32,306 nucleotides of DNA. Origin: an uncultured bacterium. Lineage in GTDB: Bacteria; Armatimonadota; HRBIN16. The position numbers and the translations under genes are program-made. The DNA is taken from NCBI GenBank assembly GCA_937132045.1, contig CAKZNX010000427.1, positions 1-32,306 on the forward strand, written 5' to 3'. Below are positions 1 through 6,999 of this stretch, piece after piece. Each line of letters begins with the position of its first letter. Positions within the stretch are counted from its first letter, which is position 1. A model generated the notes under the pieces. It searched no databases. It was not told the DNA's origin and saw only the letters and a list, made by a program, of their open reading frames with translations.

Positions 1-13
1 GGGACGAGAGGGG

Positions 14-86
14 GATTGCTTCGTCGCTGCGCTCCTCGCAATGACACGGGGGCGATTGCATCGTCCCGGGGCTCGTTGCAATGACA
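14..86. repeat. Two dispersed palindromic repeat units
   Basis: Two 33-bp units (14-46 and 54-86) each run from gattgc to atgaca. The first is nearly identical to the units at 16364-16396 and 16516-16688. The second is diverged in its centre. The start-to-start spacing is 40 bp, against about 47 bp in the large array. Read on the minus strand the units would encode a CEERSDEAI-like peptide, a hallmark of untranslated dispersed repeats. The array may continue left of the window. Confidence 0.75.
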
Positions 87-126
87 TATCCCAAGGAATC
101 TTTCTCAAACACATCCTCCGAAAAGC

Positions 127-155
127 TTGATTTTCCCAGCAATATTTGTTAGAAT
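127..155 (+). promoter_or_regulatory. Sigma70-type promoter, extended -10, for the 69-aa gene
   Basis: A TTGATT -35 (127-132), a 17-bp spacer and a TAGAAT -10 (150-155) are preceded by TGT, giving a TGn extended -10. Transcription should begin near 162. That leaves a leader of about 160 nt before the start codon at 322. The leader holds a small hairpin (CAGCAC / GTGCTG, around 269-288). Positions 87-126 hold nothing I recognise. Confidence 0.6.
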
Positions 156-321
156 ACGAGAAGATTAGCAAACTGAGGGTTTTCTTTCTTTTCTGGTTCA
201 TTTCTGGTTCGCCAAAGCAAAGGGGTACCGACTGCAGACGCAACATGGGGACAGTCGCGCAGCACGTCCTCAGGTGCTGGTCATGCTACAGCGTAAGTGC
301 TAACGAGGGGGGACACCAGCA

Positions 322-531
322 ATGTGGCAGCGACCGGAAAATGATCAGTTTGCAGAGGAGCTCTTCCTGGCGGGAGAGCGTGTAGCTCCAGGCGTTTACC
401 GACAGGTAGGCAGCGACCGTGTTATTCGATTAGAAAAAGAAGATGTTCTGCCTGCGAGCTGTGACGGTCACGTTGCTTGTTATGTGCGCATCCAGAACTT
501 GTGGTCGCAGATTCAGGCAATGCGGATGTAG
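322..531 (+). CDS. Orphan 69-aa protein, function unknown
   Basis: I do not recognise this family. The ATG at 322 has a strong GAGGGGGGA ribosome site 8-9 nt upstream. The gene is followed by a perfect intrinsic terminator (550-579) and preceded by a good promoter, so it looks like a self-contained monocistronic unit. The protein is soluble, with no signal peptide or membrane helix. It is mixed-charge, with an EELFLAGERVAPGVYR stretch and a VIRLEKEDVLPAS stretch that could form a small beta-rich fold. Two cysteines (around 47 and 52) are too few to claim a metal site. The expression signals make a real gene likely; the function is open. Confidence 0.65.
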   Translation: MWQRPENDQFAEELFLAGERVAPGVYRQVGSDRVIRLEKEDVLPASCDGHVACYVRIQNLWSQIQAMRM

Positions 532-549
532 AACGGAATAACGGACTGA

Positions 550-579
550 GAGCCGACGGTGACGACCGTCGGCTCTTTT
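550..579 (+). terminator. Intrinsic terminator after the 69-aa gene
   Basis: A perfect 11-bp GC-rich stem (550-560 with 565-575) closes a 4-nt loop and is followed by TTTT. On the plus strand it ends the 69-aa transcript. It lies directly beyond the accA stop codon (581-583), so it may also stop accDA transcription, although the minus-strand side has no T run. Confidence 0.9.
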
Positions 580-580
580 G

Positions 581-1543
581 CTACATTGTGGCGACGCTCC
601 ACATGCCCAGATTACGATACCGCTCGTAGCGGCTCTCGCGCAGCTTGCTGACGGACAACCTCTGCAGAGCCGGGAGATGTCTGTGCAAAGCCTCCTTCAC
701 GATTTGTGCTGCCGCCAGAGGGTCGCGGTGCGCTCCACCCAGTGGCTCCTCGATTACCTCGTCTACCACGCCAAAGCGGAGCGCATCGTGCGCGGTCAGT
801 TTCAGTGCCTCGGCGGCTTCGGGCGCCCGTTTCGGGTCACGCCACAAAATAGCCGCACACCCTTCCGGCGGGATGACGGAGTAGATGGCATATTCCTGCA
901 TCAGCACACGGTCAGCCACGGCGATACCCAGAGCACCGCCACTTCCTCCTTCACCAATCACGACCGACACGATGGGCACCTTCAACGAAATCATCTCGCG
1001 CAGGTTGCGGGCGATTGCCTCGCTGATACCCCGGCTTTCCGATTCCACACCGGGGTCTGCCGCAGGAGTGTCCACAAAGGTGATAACCGGTCGTCCGAAC
1101 TTTTCTGCCAGATGCATCAATCGGAGCGCCTTGCGATAGCCCTCGGGCTTCGCCATCCCGAAATTGCGCCGCTGTCGCTCTTTCAGGTCGCGCCCTTTCT
1201 GCTGACCGATTACCATCACCGGTTTGTCGTTCAGCCAAGCCATACCGCCGATAATCGCCCCATCGTCGCCGAACTGGCGGTCGCCGTGCAGTTCCACGAA
1301 GTCGTCGAAGATAACGCGGATATAGTCCAGCGTGTAAGGGCGCTGGGGATGCCGCGCCAGCAGGGTGCGGTCCCAGGGCGTCAGGTTGCGGAAGATCTCG
1401 CGCAACAGTCTTTCCCTGTCCCTCTCCAGCGCGGCGATCTCCTCGCTTTTGTCGATGCCCTGCTCTGCTGTGAGGCGTTTTAGCGCTTCGATATTGGCAT
1501 CCAGCTCGGCAATCGGTTTCTCGAAGTCCAAAACAGTCCGCAC
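581..1543 (-). CDS. accA: Acetyl-CoA carboxylase carboxyltransferase subunit alpha
   Basis: AccA pairs with AccD to form the carboxyltransferase half of acetyl-CoA carboxylase. It moves CO2 from carboxybiotin to acetyl-CoA to make malonyl-CoA for fatty-acid synthesis in the cytosol. The 320-aa length is normal for the family. A coiled N-terminus (1-60) is followed by the crotonase-like fold with ELHGDRQFGDD (84-94), FGMAKPEGYRKA (128-139) and the glycine-rich GEGGSGGALG (198-206) that shapes the active-site oxyanion region. The start is a GTG, 5 nt after the accD stop, so the two are almost surely co-translated from one mRNA. BccP and AccC are not in the window. Confidence 0.97.
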   Translation of the reverse strand: MRTVLDFEKPIAELDANIEALKRLTAEQGIDKSEEIAALERDRERLLREIFRNLTPWDRTLLARHPQRPYTLDYIRVIFDDFVELHGDRQFGDDGAIIGGMAWLNDKPVMVIGQQKGRDLKERQRRNFGMAKPEGYRKALRLMHLAEKFGRPVITFVDTPAADPGVESESRGISEAIARNLREMISLKVPIVSVVIGEGGSGGALGIAVADRVLMQEYAIYSVIPPEGCAAILWRDPKRAPEAAEALKLTAHDALRFGVVDEVIEEPLGGAHRDPLAAAQIVKEALHRHLPALQRLSVSKLRESRYERYRNLGMWSVATM

Positions 1544-1548
1544 CTCAA

Positions 1549-2382
1549 CTAACCCCCCGTGAAGAAACGGAGTAGTCGGTAAAGCGTATGTTTCAGCTCC
1601 TTACGCGGCACCACGATATCCACCATGCCGTGCTCCAGTTGAAACTCGGCGGTCTGGAAGTTGGGCGGCGGTTTGACCACCTGTGCCTGTGCTGCCACGC
1701 GCTGCCCCGCGAACCCGACAAGAGCGCCCGGTTCCGCGATGACCACATCGCCGACCGAAGCGTAGCTTGCCAGGACGCCCGCCATGGTGGGGTCCGTTAG
1801 AACACTAATGTAGGGAACGCCTGCTTCCTGCAGTTTGGCGGCAGCGGCACAGGTTTTCGCCATCTGCATCAGCGACAGCAAGCCCTCCTGCATCCGTGCC
1901 CCACCGGAAGTCGAGCAGATGACGATGGGTTGTTTAGTCTCCAGAGCGTGCTCCATCGCGCGGGCAACCTTCTCGCCCACCGCACTGCCCATGCTGCCTC
2001 CCATGAAGGCAAAGTCGGCTACTGCCAGCACAATCGGGATACCGGAGATCGTGCAGGTACCAGTAACCATCGCCTCCGGCAGTCCGGAGTTCGCTTTGCC
2101 CTTGCTCAGCTTGTCCGCGTATTCGGGAAAGCCCAGCGGGTCGTCGGAGACCACCTCCACATCCCGCTCCACAAAGGTGTCGGCGTCCGCCAGCAGCGCG
2201 ATGCGCTCTCGCGCCGGCAGGCGGTGGTGGTGTCCACAGCGGTTGCAGACCTTCAGATTCCTTTCGAAATCGCGAGCGAAAAGAATCTGCTGGCATCCGT
2301 TACATTTCACCCATGCGTCGTTCATCTCGTCCAGTGCCAGCTCTTCAGCACGGCTTCGCCTTGCGAACCATCCCCTTTGCAT
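1549..2382 (-). CDS. accD: Acetyl-CoA carboxylase carboxyltransferase subunit beta
   Basis: AccD is the zinc-binding beta subunit of the carboxyltransferase. The N-terminal C4 zinc ribbon is visible as Cys27, Cys30, Cys46 and Cys49, followed by the crotonase-like domain with the SGGARMQEG motif. The length of 277 aa is typical. The ATG at 2382 has GGAGGAA about 8 nt upstream. accD is the first gene of an accD-accA operon and is divergent from pheA, with 87 bp between the two starts. A TATAAT -10 lies about 26 nt upstream of its start codon. Confidence 0.97.
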   Translation of the reverse strand: MQRGWFARRSRAEELALDEMNDAWVKCNGCQQILFARDFERNLKVCNRCGHHHRLPARERIALLADADTFVERDVEVVSDDPLGFPEYADKLSKGKANSGLPEAMVTGTCTISGIPIVLAVADFAFMGGSMGSAVGEKVARAMEHALETKQPIVICSTSGGARMQEGLLSLMQMAKTCAAAAKLQEAGVPYISVLTDPTMAGVLASYASVGDVVIAEPGALVGFAGQRVAAQAQVVKPPPNFQTAEFQLEHGMVDIVVPRKELKHTLYRLLRFFTGG

Positions 2383-2407
2383 GCGTCTGTTCCTCCACGT
2401 CGGCAGG

Positions 2408-2413
2408 ATTATA
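2408..2413 (-). promoter_or_regulatory. Candidate -10 box for accDA
   Basis: The minus strand reads GGTATAATCC here, a perfect TATAAT. No convincing -35 is found 16-18 bp upstream, so this may need an activator, or may be chance. The same 87-bp gap must also hold the pheA promoter, and it contains an imperfect inverted repeat around 2422-2438. Confidence 0.4.
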
Positions 2414-2469
2414 CCCGCCTCAGGCAGAAATCTGCGCCTACAAAATCACTGCGCAGGGGTGATGCGCTC

Positions 2470-3531
2470 GTGACCTTGCACGACCTCCGTAAAGAGATTG
2501 ACCAGATCGATGAGCAAATCCTGCACCTGCTGACCCGGCGGGCGGAGCTGGCACAGCAAATCGGCAGGATGAAGATGCGTTCGCGCACACAGTTCTTCAC
2601 ACCCGAACGCGAACAGCAGATATACCGTCGCCTGATACAGATTAACCGCGGTCCTCTGACCAACGAGCAGCTCCGTGCGATATTCCGTGAGATTATCTCC
2701 GCGGCGCGTGCGCTGGAGAAACCGCTGGTCATCGCCTACTGGGGACCTCCGGGCACGTTCAGCCACCAGGCGGGCGTGACCAAGTTTGGCTCCAGCAGTG
2801 AGTTTGTGCCTGTGGACTCCATTCAGGATGTGTTCCACGAGGTGGAACGATCCAGCGCCGATTACGGCATTGTGCCTGTGGAGAACTCTACTGCGGGCGT
2901 CATCCCCGAGACGCTCGACCTGTTCATGCAGACGAACCTCAAAATCTGCTCGGAGCTGTATGTGCCGATTGTATACTATCTGGTGTCGCAGACCGCGCTG
3001 GAGAAGGTGAAGCGGGTCTACGCGGGCGCACAGCCGCGTGAGCAGTGCAAGCAATGGCTGCGCCAGCATCTGCCGGGCATCGAGATTGTGGAGGTCTCCA
3101 CCACCGCGCGTGCGGCAGAGATGGCGAAGGAGGATCCCGACTCGGCGGCGGTGACCAACGCGCTCGCTGCGCAGATGTACGAGGTGCCGATTATCTGCGA
3201 ACACATCGAGGACAACCCGCACAACCGCACGCGCTTCCTCGTTATCGGCTACAACGAACCCGAGCCCACCGGCAAAGACAAGACCTCCCTCATGTTCTCG
3301 GTACAGCACCGACCGGGCGCACTCTTCCGCGCCATGGCTGCCTTCGAGATGTACAACGTGAACATGACGATGATCGAAAGCCGCCCGACCAAGCTGGTTC
3401 CCGGCGAGTACATCTTCTACGTGGATGTGCAGGGACACATTAAAGACGCCGCTGTGGCGAAGGCGCTGGCTGTCCTGCGTGAGCGCAGCCTGTTTGTGAC
3501 CGTTCTCGGCTCATATCCCGAGGCGGAATAG
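2470..3531 (+). CDS. pheA: Bifunctional chorismate mutase / prephenate dehydratase (P-protein)
   Basis: This converts chorismate to prephenate and then to phenylpyruvate, the committed route to phenylalanine. An AroQ-type chorismate mutase (1-85; DLRKEIDQIDEQIL) is followed by prephenate dehydratase (86-265; YWGPPGTFSHQA, VPVENSTAG, and the catalytic TRF at 254-256). A C-terminal ACT domain follows (275-350) with the GALF (283-286) and ESRP (303-306) motifs that bind Phe for feedback inhibition. The 353-aa length fits the family. The reading frame is open far upstream, but that stretch is the antisense of accD. I chose GTG at 2470 because AGGGGTGAT sits just ahead and the mutase domain begins at once. 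Confidence 0.95.
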   Translation: MTLHDLRKEIDQIDEQILHLLTRRAELAQQIGRMKMRSRTQFFTPEREQQIYRRLIQINRGPLTNEQLRAIFREIISAARALEKPLVIAYWGPPGTFSHQAGVTKFGSSSEFVPVDSIQDVFHEVERSSADYGIVPVENSTAGVIPETLDLFMQTNLKICSELYVPIVYYLVSQTALEKVKRVYAGAQPREQCKQWLRQHLPGIEIVEVSTTARAAEMAKEDPDSAAVTNALAAQMYEVPIICEHIEDNPHNRTRFLVIGYNEPEPTGKDKTSLMFSVQHRPGALFRAMAAFEMYNVNMTMIESRPTKLVPGEYIFYVDVQGHIKDAAVAKALAVLRERSLFVTVLGSYPEAE

Positions 3532-3698
3532 CGCACGAGGTACGGTTTTTTCGTGCGGATGGGTGAAAAATAGAGGAGTTTGGTACGGTTCTTGCAGTAT
3601 TATGAGGTGACATGTTAGGGGTGCCCGTGTTCGCCGCCCGCGCCGTGCAGGTTGGGGAACGCAGCACTGGGCGATGTACGAGACAGGAGGAAGTTGCA

Positions 3699-3902
3699 AT
3701 GCAAACCGGTACGGTGAAATGGTTTAATGACGCCAAAGGCTACGGCTTCATTAAGCCAGACGACGACGACAAGGACGTGTTCGTGCACTACACGGCGATC
3801 CAGATGCGCGGGCATAAGACTCTCACCGAGGGACAGCGCGTGCAGTTCGAGATCGTGCAAGGCGCGAAGGGTCCGCAAGCCGCGAACGTGACAGCACTGT
3901 AA
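3699..3902 (+). CDS. csp: Cold-shock domain protein
   Basis: A 67-aa CspA-family single-stranded nucleic-acid-binding protein that melts RNA structure, in the cold or constitutively. The start [11 protein letters not shown] is canonical. RNP1 (KGYGFIKP) and RNP2 (VFVHYTAI) are both present; the linker is Asp-rich (DDDDKD). AGGAGG at 3685-3690 lies 8 nt before the ATG, so the longer in-frame reading from 3612 is rejected. A long leader may precede it, because a TATTAT at 3598-3603 could be the -10, though its -35 is poor. Long structured leaders are common for this family. A hairpin terminator follows at 3924-3950. Confidence 0.95.
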   Translation: MQTGTVKWFNDAKGYGFIKPDDDDKDVFVHYTAIQMRGHKTLTEGQRVQFEIVQGAKGPQAANVTAL

Positions 3903-3923
3903 AGCGGCACTCATACTGACAGC

Positions 3924-3950
3924 AAGCGCCGGTCCACCCCACCGGCGCTT
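3924..3950. terminator. Hairpin between convergent csp and the membrane-protein gene
   Basis: A perfect 10-bp stem, AAGCGCCGGT with ACCGGCGCTT, closes a 7-nt loop (3934-3940). Only a short T-rich stretch follows on the plus strand. It lies between two convergent genes and is probably a shared terminator. Confidence 0.7.
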
Positions 3951-3976
3951 CATCGCTTGTATTGGTTAGCATACAG

Positions 3977-4480
3977 CTACGGCAGTATCTGCCGAATACT
4001 GCTCTCCAGCTCCTCTGCACGCCGTGAGCCTATCAGCAGAGTGCGCCCATCAGCGAACTCGAGTTCCACACCCTGGTTGCCCGAAACGGTATACGCCTTG
4101 CCGCGCACCCCGTAGCGGATTCCCCATCCGCCATACTCCAGCAGGGGATTGTAGGTGCGCGCCTGCACCGACTTGATGCGTTCGGGTGTAATCTTCACCC
4201 AGCGCCAGTGGAAGGGAATGTAGCGCACGTAGACGCCATCATACCGTACCTGCGTGACCAGTCGCATCGACGCGAACACCACCGGTAACAACACCCCTAC
4301 CCCCAGCCACACCAGCCACACAATCACCCCTTCCGTCACGTCGGCGCTAACCGTGCGCCGGCGAACCAGATACTGCCACCAGATATACCATGCGGGCGCG
4401 GCGGCTACTAATAGTATCAGCCAGAACCACCACTGCCCAAACCGTTGTTCCTCGTGAAAGAGGGCAAAGTGTTCGTGCAT
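3977..4480 (-). CDS. Two-helix membrane protein with PH-like domain (DUF6141-like)
   Basis: 167 aa. Two hydrophobic segments (about 16-38 and 51-73) are joined by a basic loop with VRRRT. They are followed by a soluble C-terminal half rich in beta strands (RYIPFHWRWVKITPERIKSVQ, then YGVRGKAYTVSGNQGVELEFADGR). This looks like a bacterial pleckstrin-homology-like fold and resembles DUF6141. No enzymatic motif is visible. The ATG at 4480 has GGGAGAG just upstream. It is divergent from the Tat-signal protein at 4567, across an 86-bp gap with an inverted repeat. The function is unknown; the family name comes from memory of the pattern. Confidence 0.75.
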   Translation of the reverse strand: MHEHFALFHEEQRFGQWWFWLILLVAAAPAWYIWWQYLVRRRTVSADVTEGVIVWLVWLGVGVLLPVVFASMRLVTQVRYDGVYVRYIPFHWRWVKITPERIKSVQARTYNPLLEYGGWGIRYGVRGKAYTVSGNQGVELEFADGRTLLIGSRRAEELESSIRQILP

Positions 4481-4534
4481 TTTTCTCTCCCATACCGTTG
4501 CCTGCAGGAAGTAGGTGCCTCCTGCGCCAAATAA

Positions 4535-4559
4535 ATCATATCACCTTAGCATCAGGTGA
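4535..4559. promoter_or_regulatory. Inverted repeat overlapping a ribosome site in a divergent gap
   Basis: TCACCT (4541-4546) and AGGTGA (4554-4559) form a 6-bp inverted repeat with a 7-nt centre. The right arm is also the likely ribosome site of the gene starting at 4567. On the minus strand a TATGAT (4540-4535) directly abuts it and could be the -10 of the gene starting at 4480. It could be an operator, or an mRNA hairpin that masks the ribosome site. Confidence 0.4.
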
Positions 4560-4566
4560 CGCTACC

Positions 4567-5436
4567 ATGAATCGCAGAGAGTTCATACAGGGGACGATGG
4601 TCATGTTTGCAGCTTCCGCTATGGACGCGGCATCGGCAGGTCAGCCGGCGCCACAACTGCCAGCTTTCAAGCTGGGTCTGGTTACCTACAATCTGGCAGC
4701 AAAGTGGGACATCCCTACCATCATCGCACGGTGCAAAAACACCGGCTTCACTGCGGTGGAACTGCGCACTACGCACGCGCACGGGGTGGAACCGGATATC
4801 GGCTCGGTGCAACGGCAGGAGGTGCGCCAGCAGTTTGCCGACTCGGGCATTGTGCTGTGGGGGCTGGGCACGGTGTGCGAATTCCACTCGCCCGATCCGT
4901 CGGTGGTGCGCCAGAATATCGAAACCTGCAAACGCTTTTGCGAACTGGCGCGCGACGTCGGCGCGAAGGGAGTCAAGGTGCGCCCGAACGCTCTGCCCGA
5001 GGGCGTACCGGTGGAGAAGACGCTGGAGCAGATTGGCAAAGCGCTGATCGAGTGCGGCAGGGCAGGCGCCGACAACGGGGTGGAGATCTGGCTGGAGGTG
5101 CACGGGCACGGCACGCAGGAACCGCCCAACATCGCGCGCATCATGCAGCACTGCCAGCACCCAAACGTGGGCATCACTTGGAACTCCAATCCCACCGACG
5201 TGAAAGACGGCAGCGTGCGGGCGAGTTTCGACCTGCTCAAATCAACCATCCGCTCCGTACACATTACCGAGCTGACGAACAACTATCCATGGCGCGAGCT
5301 GTTCAGTCTGCTGAAAAGCATCGGCTATGACCGGTATACCCTCGCCGAGATACCGGGTATGGATAGCACCAGCGTCGCCGATATCGAGCGGTTCATGCGC
5401 TACTACCGCGCCGTGTGGCAGGAGCTGTGCCGGTGA
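4567..5436 (+). CDS. Exported sugar phosphate isomerase/epimerase-like TIM barrel
   Basis: 289 aa. The N-terminus MNRREFIQG followed by a hydrophobic stretch and ASAG is a twin-arginine-type signal, so the folded protein is probably exported. The rest is an AP-endonuclease-2 / xylose-isomerase-like TIM barrel (about 35-285), with LGLVTYNL on strand 1, FTAVELRTTH on strand 2, EIWLEVHGHGTQ (candidate metal-binding Glu and His), VGITWNSNP and SVHITEL. Such proteins isomerise or epimerise sugars or inositols with a divalent metal; the substrate cannot be told. The frame is open further upstream, but AGGTGA 8 nt before the ATG at 4567 and the Tat signal fix the start. Its stop overlaps the next start (GTGA). 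Confidence 0.85.
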   Translation: MNRREFIQGTMVMFAASAMDAASAGQPAPQLPAFKLGLVTYNLAAKWDIPTIIARCKNTGFTAVELRTTHAHGVEPDIGSVQRQEVRQQFADSGIVLWGLGTVCEFHSPDPSVVRQNIETCKRFCELARDVGAKGVKVRPNALPEGVPVEKTLEQIGKALIECGRAGADNGVEIWLEVHGHGTQEPPNIARIMQHCQHPNVGITWNSNPTDVKDGSVRASFDLLKSTIRSVHITELTNNYPWRELFSLLKSIGYDRYTLAEIPGMDSTSVADIERFMRYYRAVWQELCR

Positions 5437-6320
5437 AACCGCCCCTGTGGCGCTCATCTCTGCACGGGGGACACAGTCGGGAGTTTTGCGACCATGCCCA
5501 GTCCTCCATTCAGGAGCTGCTGGACACAGCCATTCAGGCAGGCATCCACACCGTCGGCGTGACCGAGCACGCCCCACGCCTCGGGGAGCGCTTCCTCTAT
5601 CCGAACGAGGTCCGCATGGGCTGGAAGGTGACCACACTGGTGGAGAACTTTGACCGCTACGCGCGTACCCTGCCTGCAGTCATCGCTAATTACGCCGACC
5701 GCCTTGTCGTGCTGAAGGGATATGAGATCGAGGTGGTGCCATCCGACAGCTACATTCCAGTGATGCAGGATTACCGCACCCGATACGGCTTCGAGTACAT
5801 GGTGGGGTCGGTTCACTATGTGCAGGAAATCTCCATAGACGGCAGCGTGGAGGAGTTCGTGCAGGCGATGGAGGCGTGCGGCGGGCTCGAGGCGCTCGCG
5901 GTGCGCTACTACCAGGCTGTCGCCCAGATGGTACAGGCGCTTCAACCCGAGGTGGTGGGGCATCTTGACCTTATTCGCCTGAACGGACATCGGTTCGGCT
6001 CGGTGGAAACGCCTGCCATCAGGCAGGCTGTGCAGCAAACACTGGAGGCAATTCGCGAGACGCAGGGCATTCTGGAGCTGAACACCGCGGGCTGGCGCAA
6101 GGGACTGGAGGAGCCGTATCCTGCCTCCTGGCTGGTGCAGATGGCACAGCACATGGGCGTTGCTTTCTGCCTCGGCGATGACAGCCACTGCACCGCACAC
6201 GTAGCGTTCGGCTTCGAGCGGGCGCGCGAGTATCTCCTGGCGAACGGCGTACGTTCACTGACAGTGCTCACCCGTGAGGATGGTGTGCTCGTTCGTCGCA
6301 CCGCACCGCTGGAAGACTGA
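5433..6320 (+). CDS. PHP-domain phosphoesterase, histidinol-phosphatase-like
   Basis: 295 aa. The PHP metal-dependent phosphoesterase fold is shown by LHGGHSREFCDHA (about 10-22), GVTEHAP, KGYEIEV, YMVGSVHY, VVGHLDLIRL and the C-terminal CLGDDSHCTAHV, which together supply the His/Asp/Glu metal ligands. The pattern matches the HisK/HisJ-type histidinol phosphatases, including the variant with HGGHS instead of HxH at the first motif. No other his genes are near, so histidine synthesis is not assured. GTG at 5433 overlaps the previous stop and has GGAG 8 nt upstream, which points to translational coupling with the TIM-barrel gene. It has no export signal, unlike its partner. Confidence 0.88.
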   Translation: MKPPLWRSSLHGGHSREFCDHAQSSIQELLDTAIQAGIHTVGVTEHAPRLGERFLYPNEVRMGWKVTTLVENFDRYARTLPAVIANYADRLVVLKGYEIEVVPSDSYIPVMQDYRTRYGFEYMVGSVHYVQEISIDGSVEEFVQAMEACGGLEALAVRYYQAVAQMVQALQPEVVGHLDLIRLNGHRFGSVETPAIRQAVQQTLEAIRETQGILELNTAGWRKGLEEPYPASWLVQMAQHMGVAFCLGDDSHCTAHVAFGFERAREYLLANGVRSLTVLTREDGVLVRRTAPLED

Positions 6321-6377
6321 TCGGCAAAAAAGGAGGCTCCGTTAGACCTGCTCCCCATGCGAGGGAAGGTGGTTGAG

Positions 6378-6475
6378 CCTCTCCCCGCGTCGGGGAGAGG
6401 TCAGGAGAGGGGGTTCGCGGCTGAACCCATGCAACCCCCTGCGAGCAGATCCCCTCTCCCCACATCGAGGAGAAG
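6378..6475. repeat. GC-rich hairpin repeats between the PHP gene and tRNA-Cys
   Basis: A perfect 10-bp hairpin, CCTCTCCCCG / CGGGGAGAGG, with a 3-nt loop lies at 6378-6400. A second inverted repeat, AGGGGGTT / AACCCCCT, follows at 6408-6440 with a nested GGTTC / GAACC. A degenerate further copy lies at about 6450-6475. The hairpin resembles the one at 26779-26805. These look like REP-type dispersed repeats and may also end transcription of the PHP operon. The rest of 6321-6553 holds nothing else I can support. Confidence 0.7.
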
Positions 6476-6553
6476 GGTCAGGAAGCGCCTGCCACGGCGT
6501 TCCCGCGGACAACGCTGGGAATTGCGACGCTTTTGAAACACCCACGACACGTA

Positions 6554-6582
6554 TTGCAAATTGGGGGCGGATTCAGTATAAT
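6554..6582 (+). promoter_or_regulatory. Strong promoter for tRNA-Cys and rpsT
   Basis: TTGCAA (6554-6559), a 17-bp spacer and a perfect TATAAT (6577-6582). Transcription should start near 6589, about 13 nt before the tRNA. Confidence 0.85.
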
Positions 6583-6601
6583 GATGGTGCAAACGGGGTG
6601 A

Positions 6602-6677
6602 GGCGCCGTACCCAAGTGGCTAAGGGGGCGGTCTGCAAAACCGCTATTCGCCGGTTCGATTCCGGCCGGCGCCTCCA
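6602..6677 (+). tRNA. tRNA-Cys (GCA)
   Basis: A full cloverleaf can be drawn. The acceptor is 6602-6608 with 6667-6673, the D arm about 6611-6626, and the anticodon stem 6628-6632 with 6640-6644. The anticodon GCA is at 6635-6637, and the T arm is 6650-6654 with 6662-6666 around TTCGATT. The discriminator is T6674 and the CCA end is encoded (6675-6677). A run of six T follows at once. Confidence 0.96.
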
Positions 6678-6713
6678 TTTTTTACTGCTCACAGCGGGAG
6701 GTCGAGAACAGGA

Positions 6714-6995
6714 TTGGCTAATCTGAAGTCGTCCCTGAAGGACATCAAGCGCAACGAGAAGCGTCGCCTGCGCAACCGCTCCGCCAGGTCGGCAATGAAG
6801 ACCTTCATCAAGAAGGCGAAGCTGGTTGTGGCGAGCGGCGACACCGAAGCCATCAAACAGGCTCTGGCTCAGGCATGCAGTTCCATCGACAAGGCAGCAG
6901 AGCGCGGTATTATCCACAAGAACGAGGCAGCCCGACGCAAGTCGCGTCTGATGCACTTTGTGAACTCTCAACTGGCGAGATCGAGCGGCGCGTAG
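6714..6995 (+). CDS. rpsT: Small subunit ribosomal protein S20
   Basis: 93 aa, basic and helical, with the typical opening ANLKSSLKDIKRNEKRRLRNRSARSAMKT and the C-terminal KGIIHKN-like motif (RGIIHKNEAARRKSRL). S20 binds 16S rRNA in the body of the 30S subunit. The start is a rare TTG, fixed by homology to the S20 N-terminus; GGGAGGT (6696-6702) lies 11 nt upstream. E. coli rpsT also uses a UUG start, linked there to autogenous control, so the same logic may apply here. The gene is 36 nt after tRNA-Cys and probably shares its promoter. It ends 4 bp from the convergent holA stop. Confidence 0.95.
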   Translation: MANLKSSLKDIKRNEKRRLRNRSARSAMKTFIKKAKLVVASGDTEAIKQALAQACSSIDKAAERGIIHKNEAARRKSRLMHFVNSQLARSSGA

Positions 6996-6999
6996 TCCC

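Noticed and set aside
146-385. 79-aa frame at the window start
   Set aside because: It starts at a TTG inside the promoter and overlaps the well-supported 69-aa gene in another frame.
578-1483. 301-aa plus-strand frame opposite accA
   Set aside because: Antisense of a complete accA with all motifs; typical shadow in GC-rich DNA.
2422-2438. Operator-like palindrome in the accD/pheA gap
   Set aside because: The arms are only 5 bp with mismatches and a 2-nt centre; too weak to list as a feature.
1930-2469. 180-residue N-terminal extension of pheA
   Set aside because: It is the antisense of accD; the chorismate mutase domain begins at the GTG at 2470.
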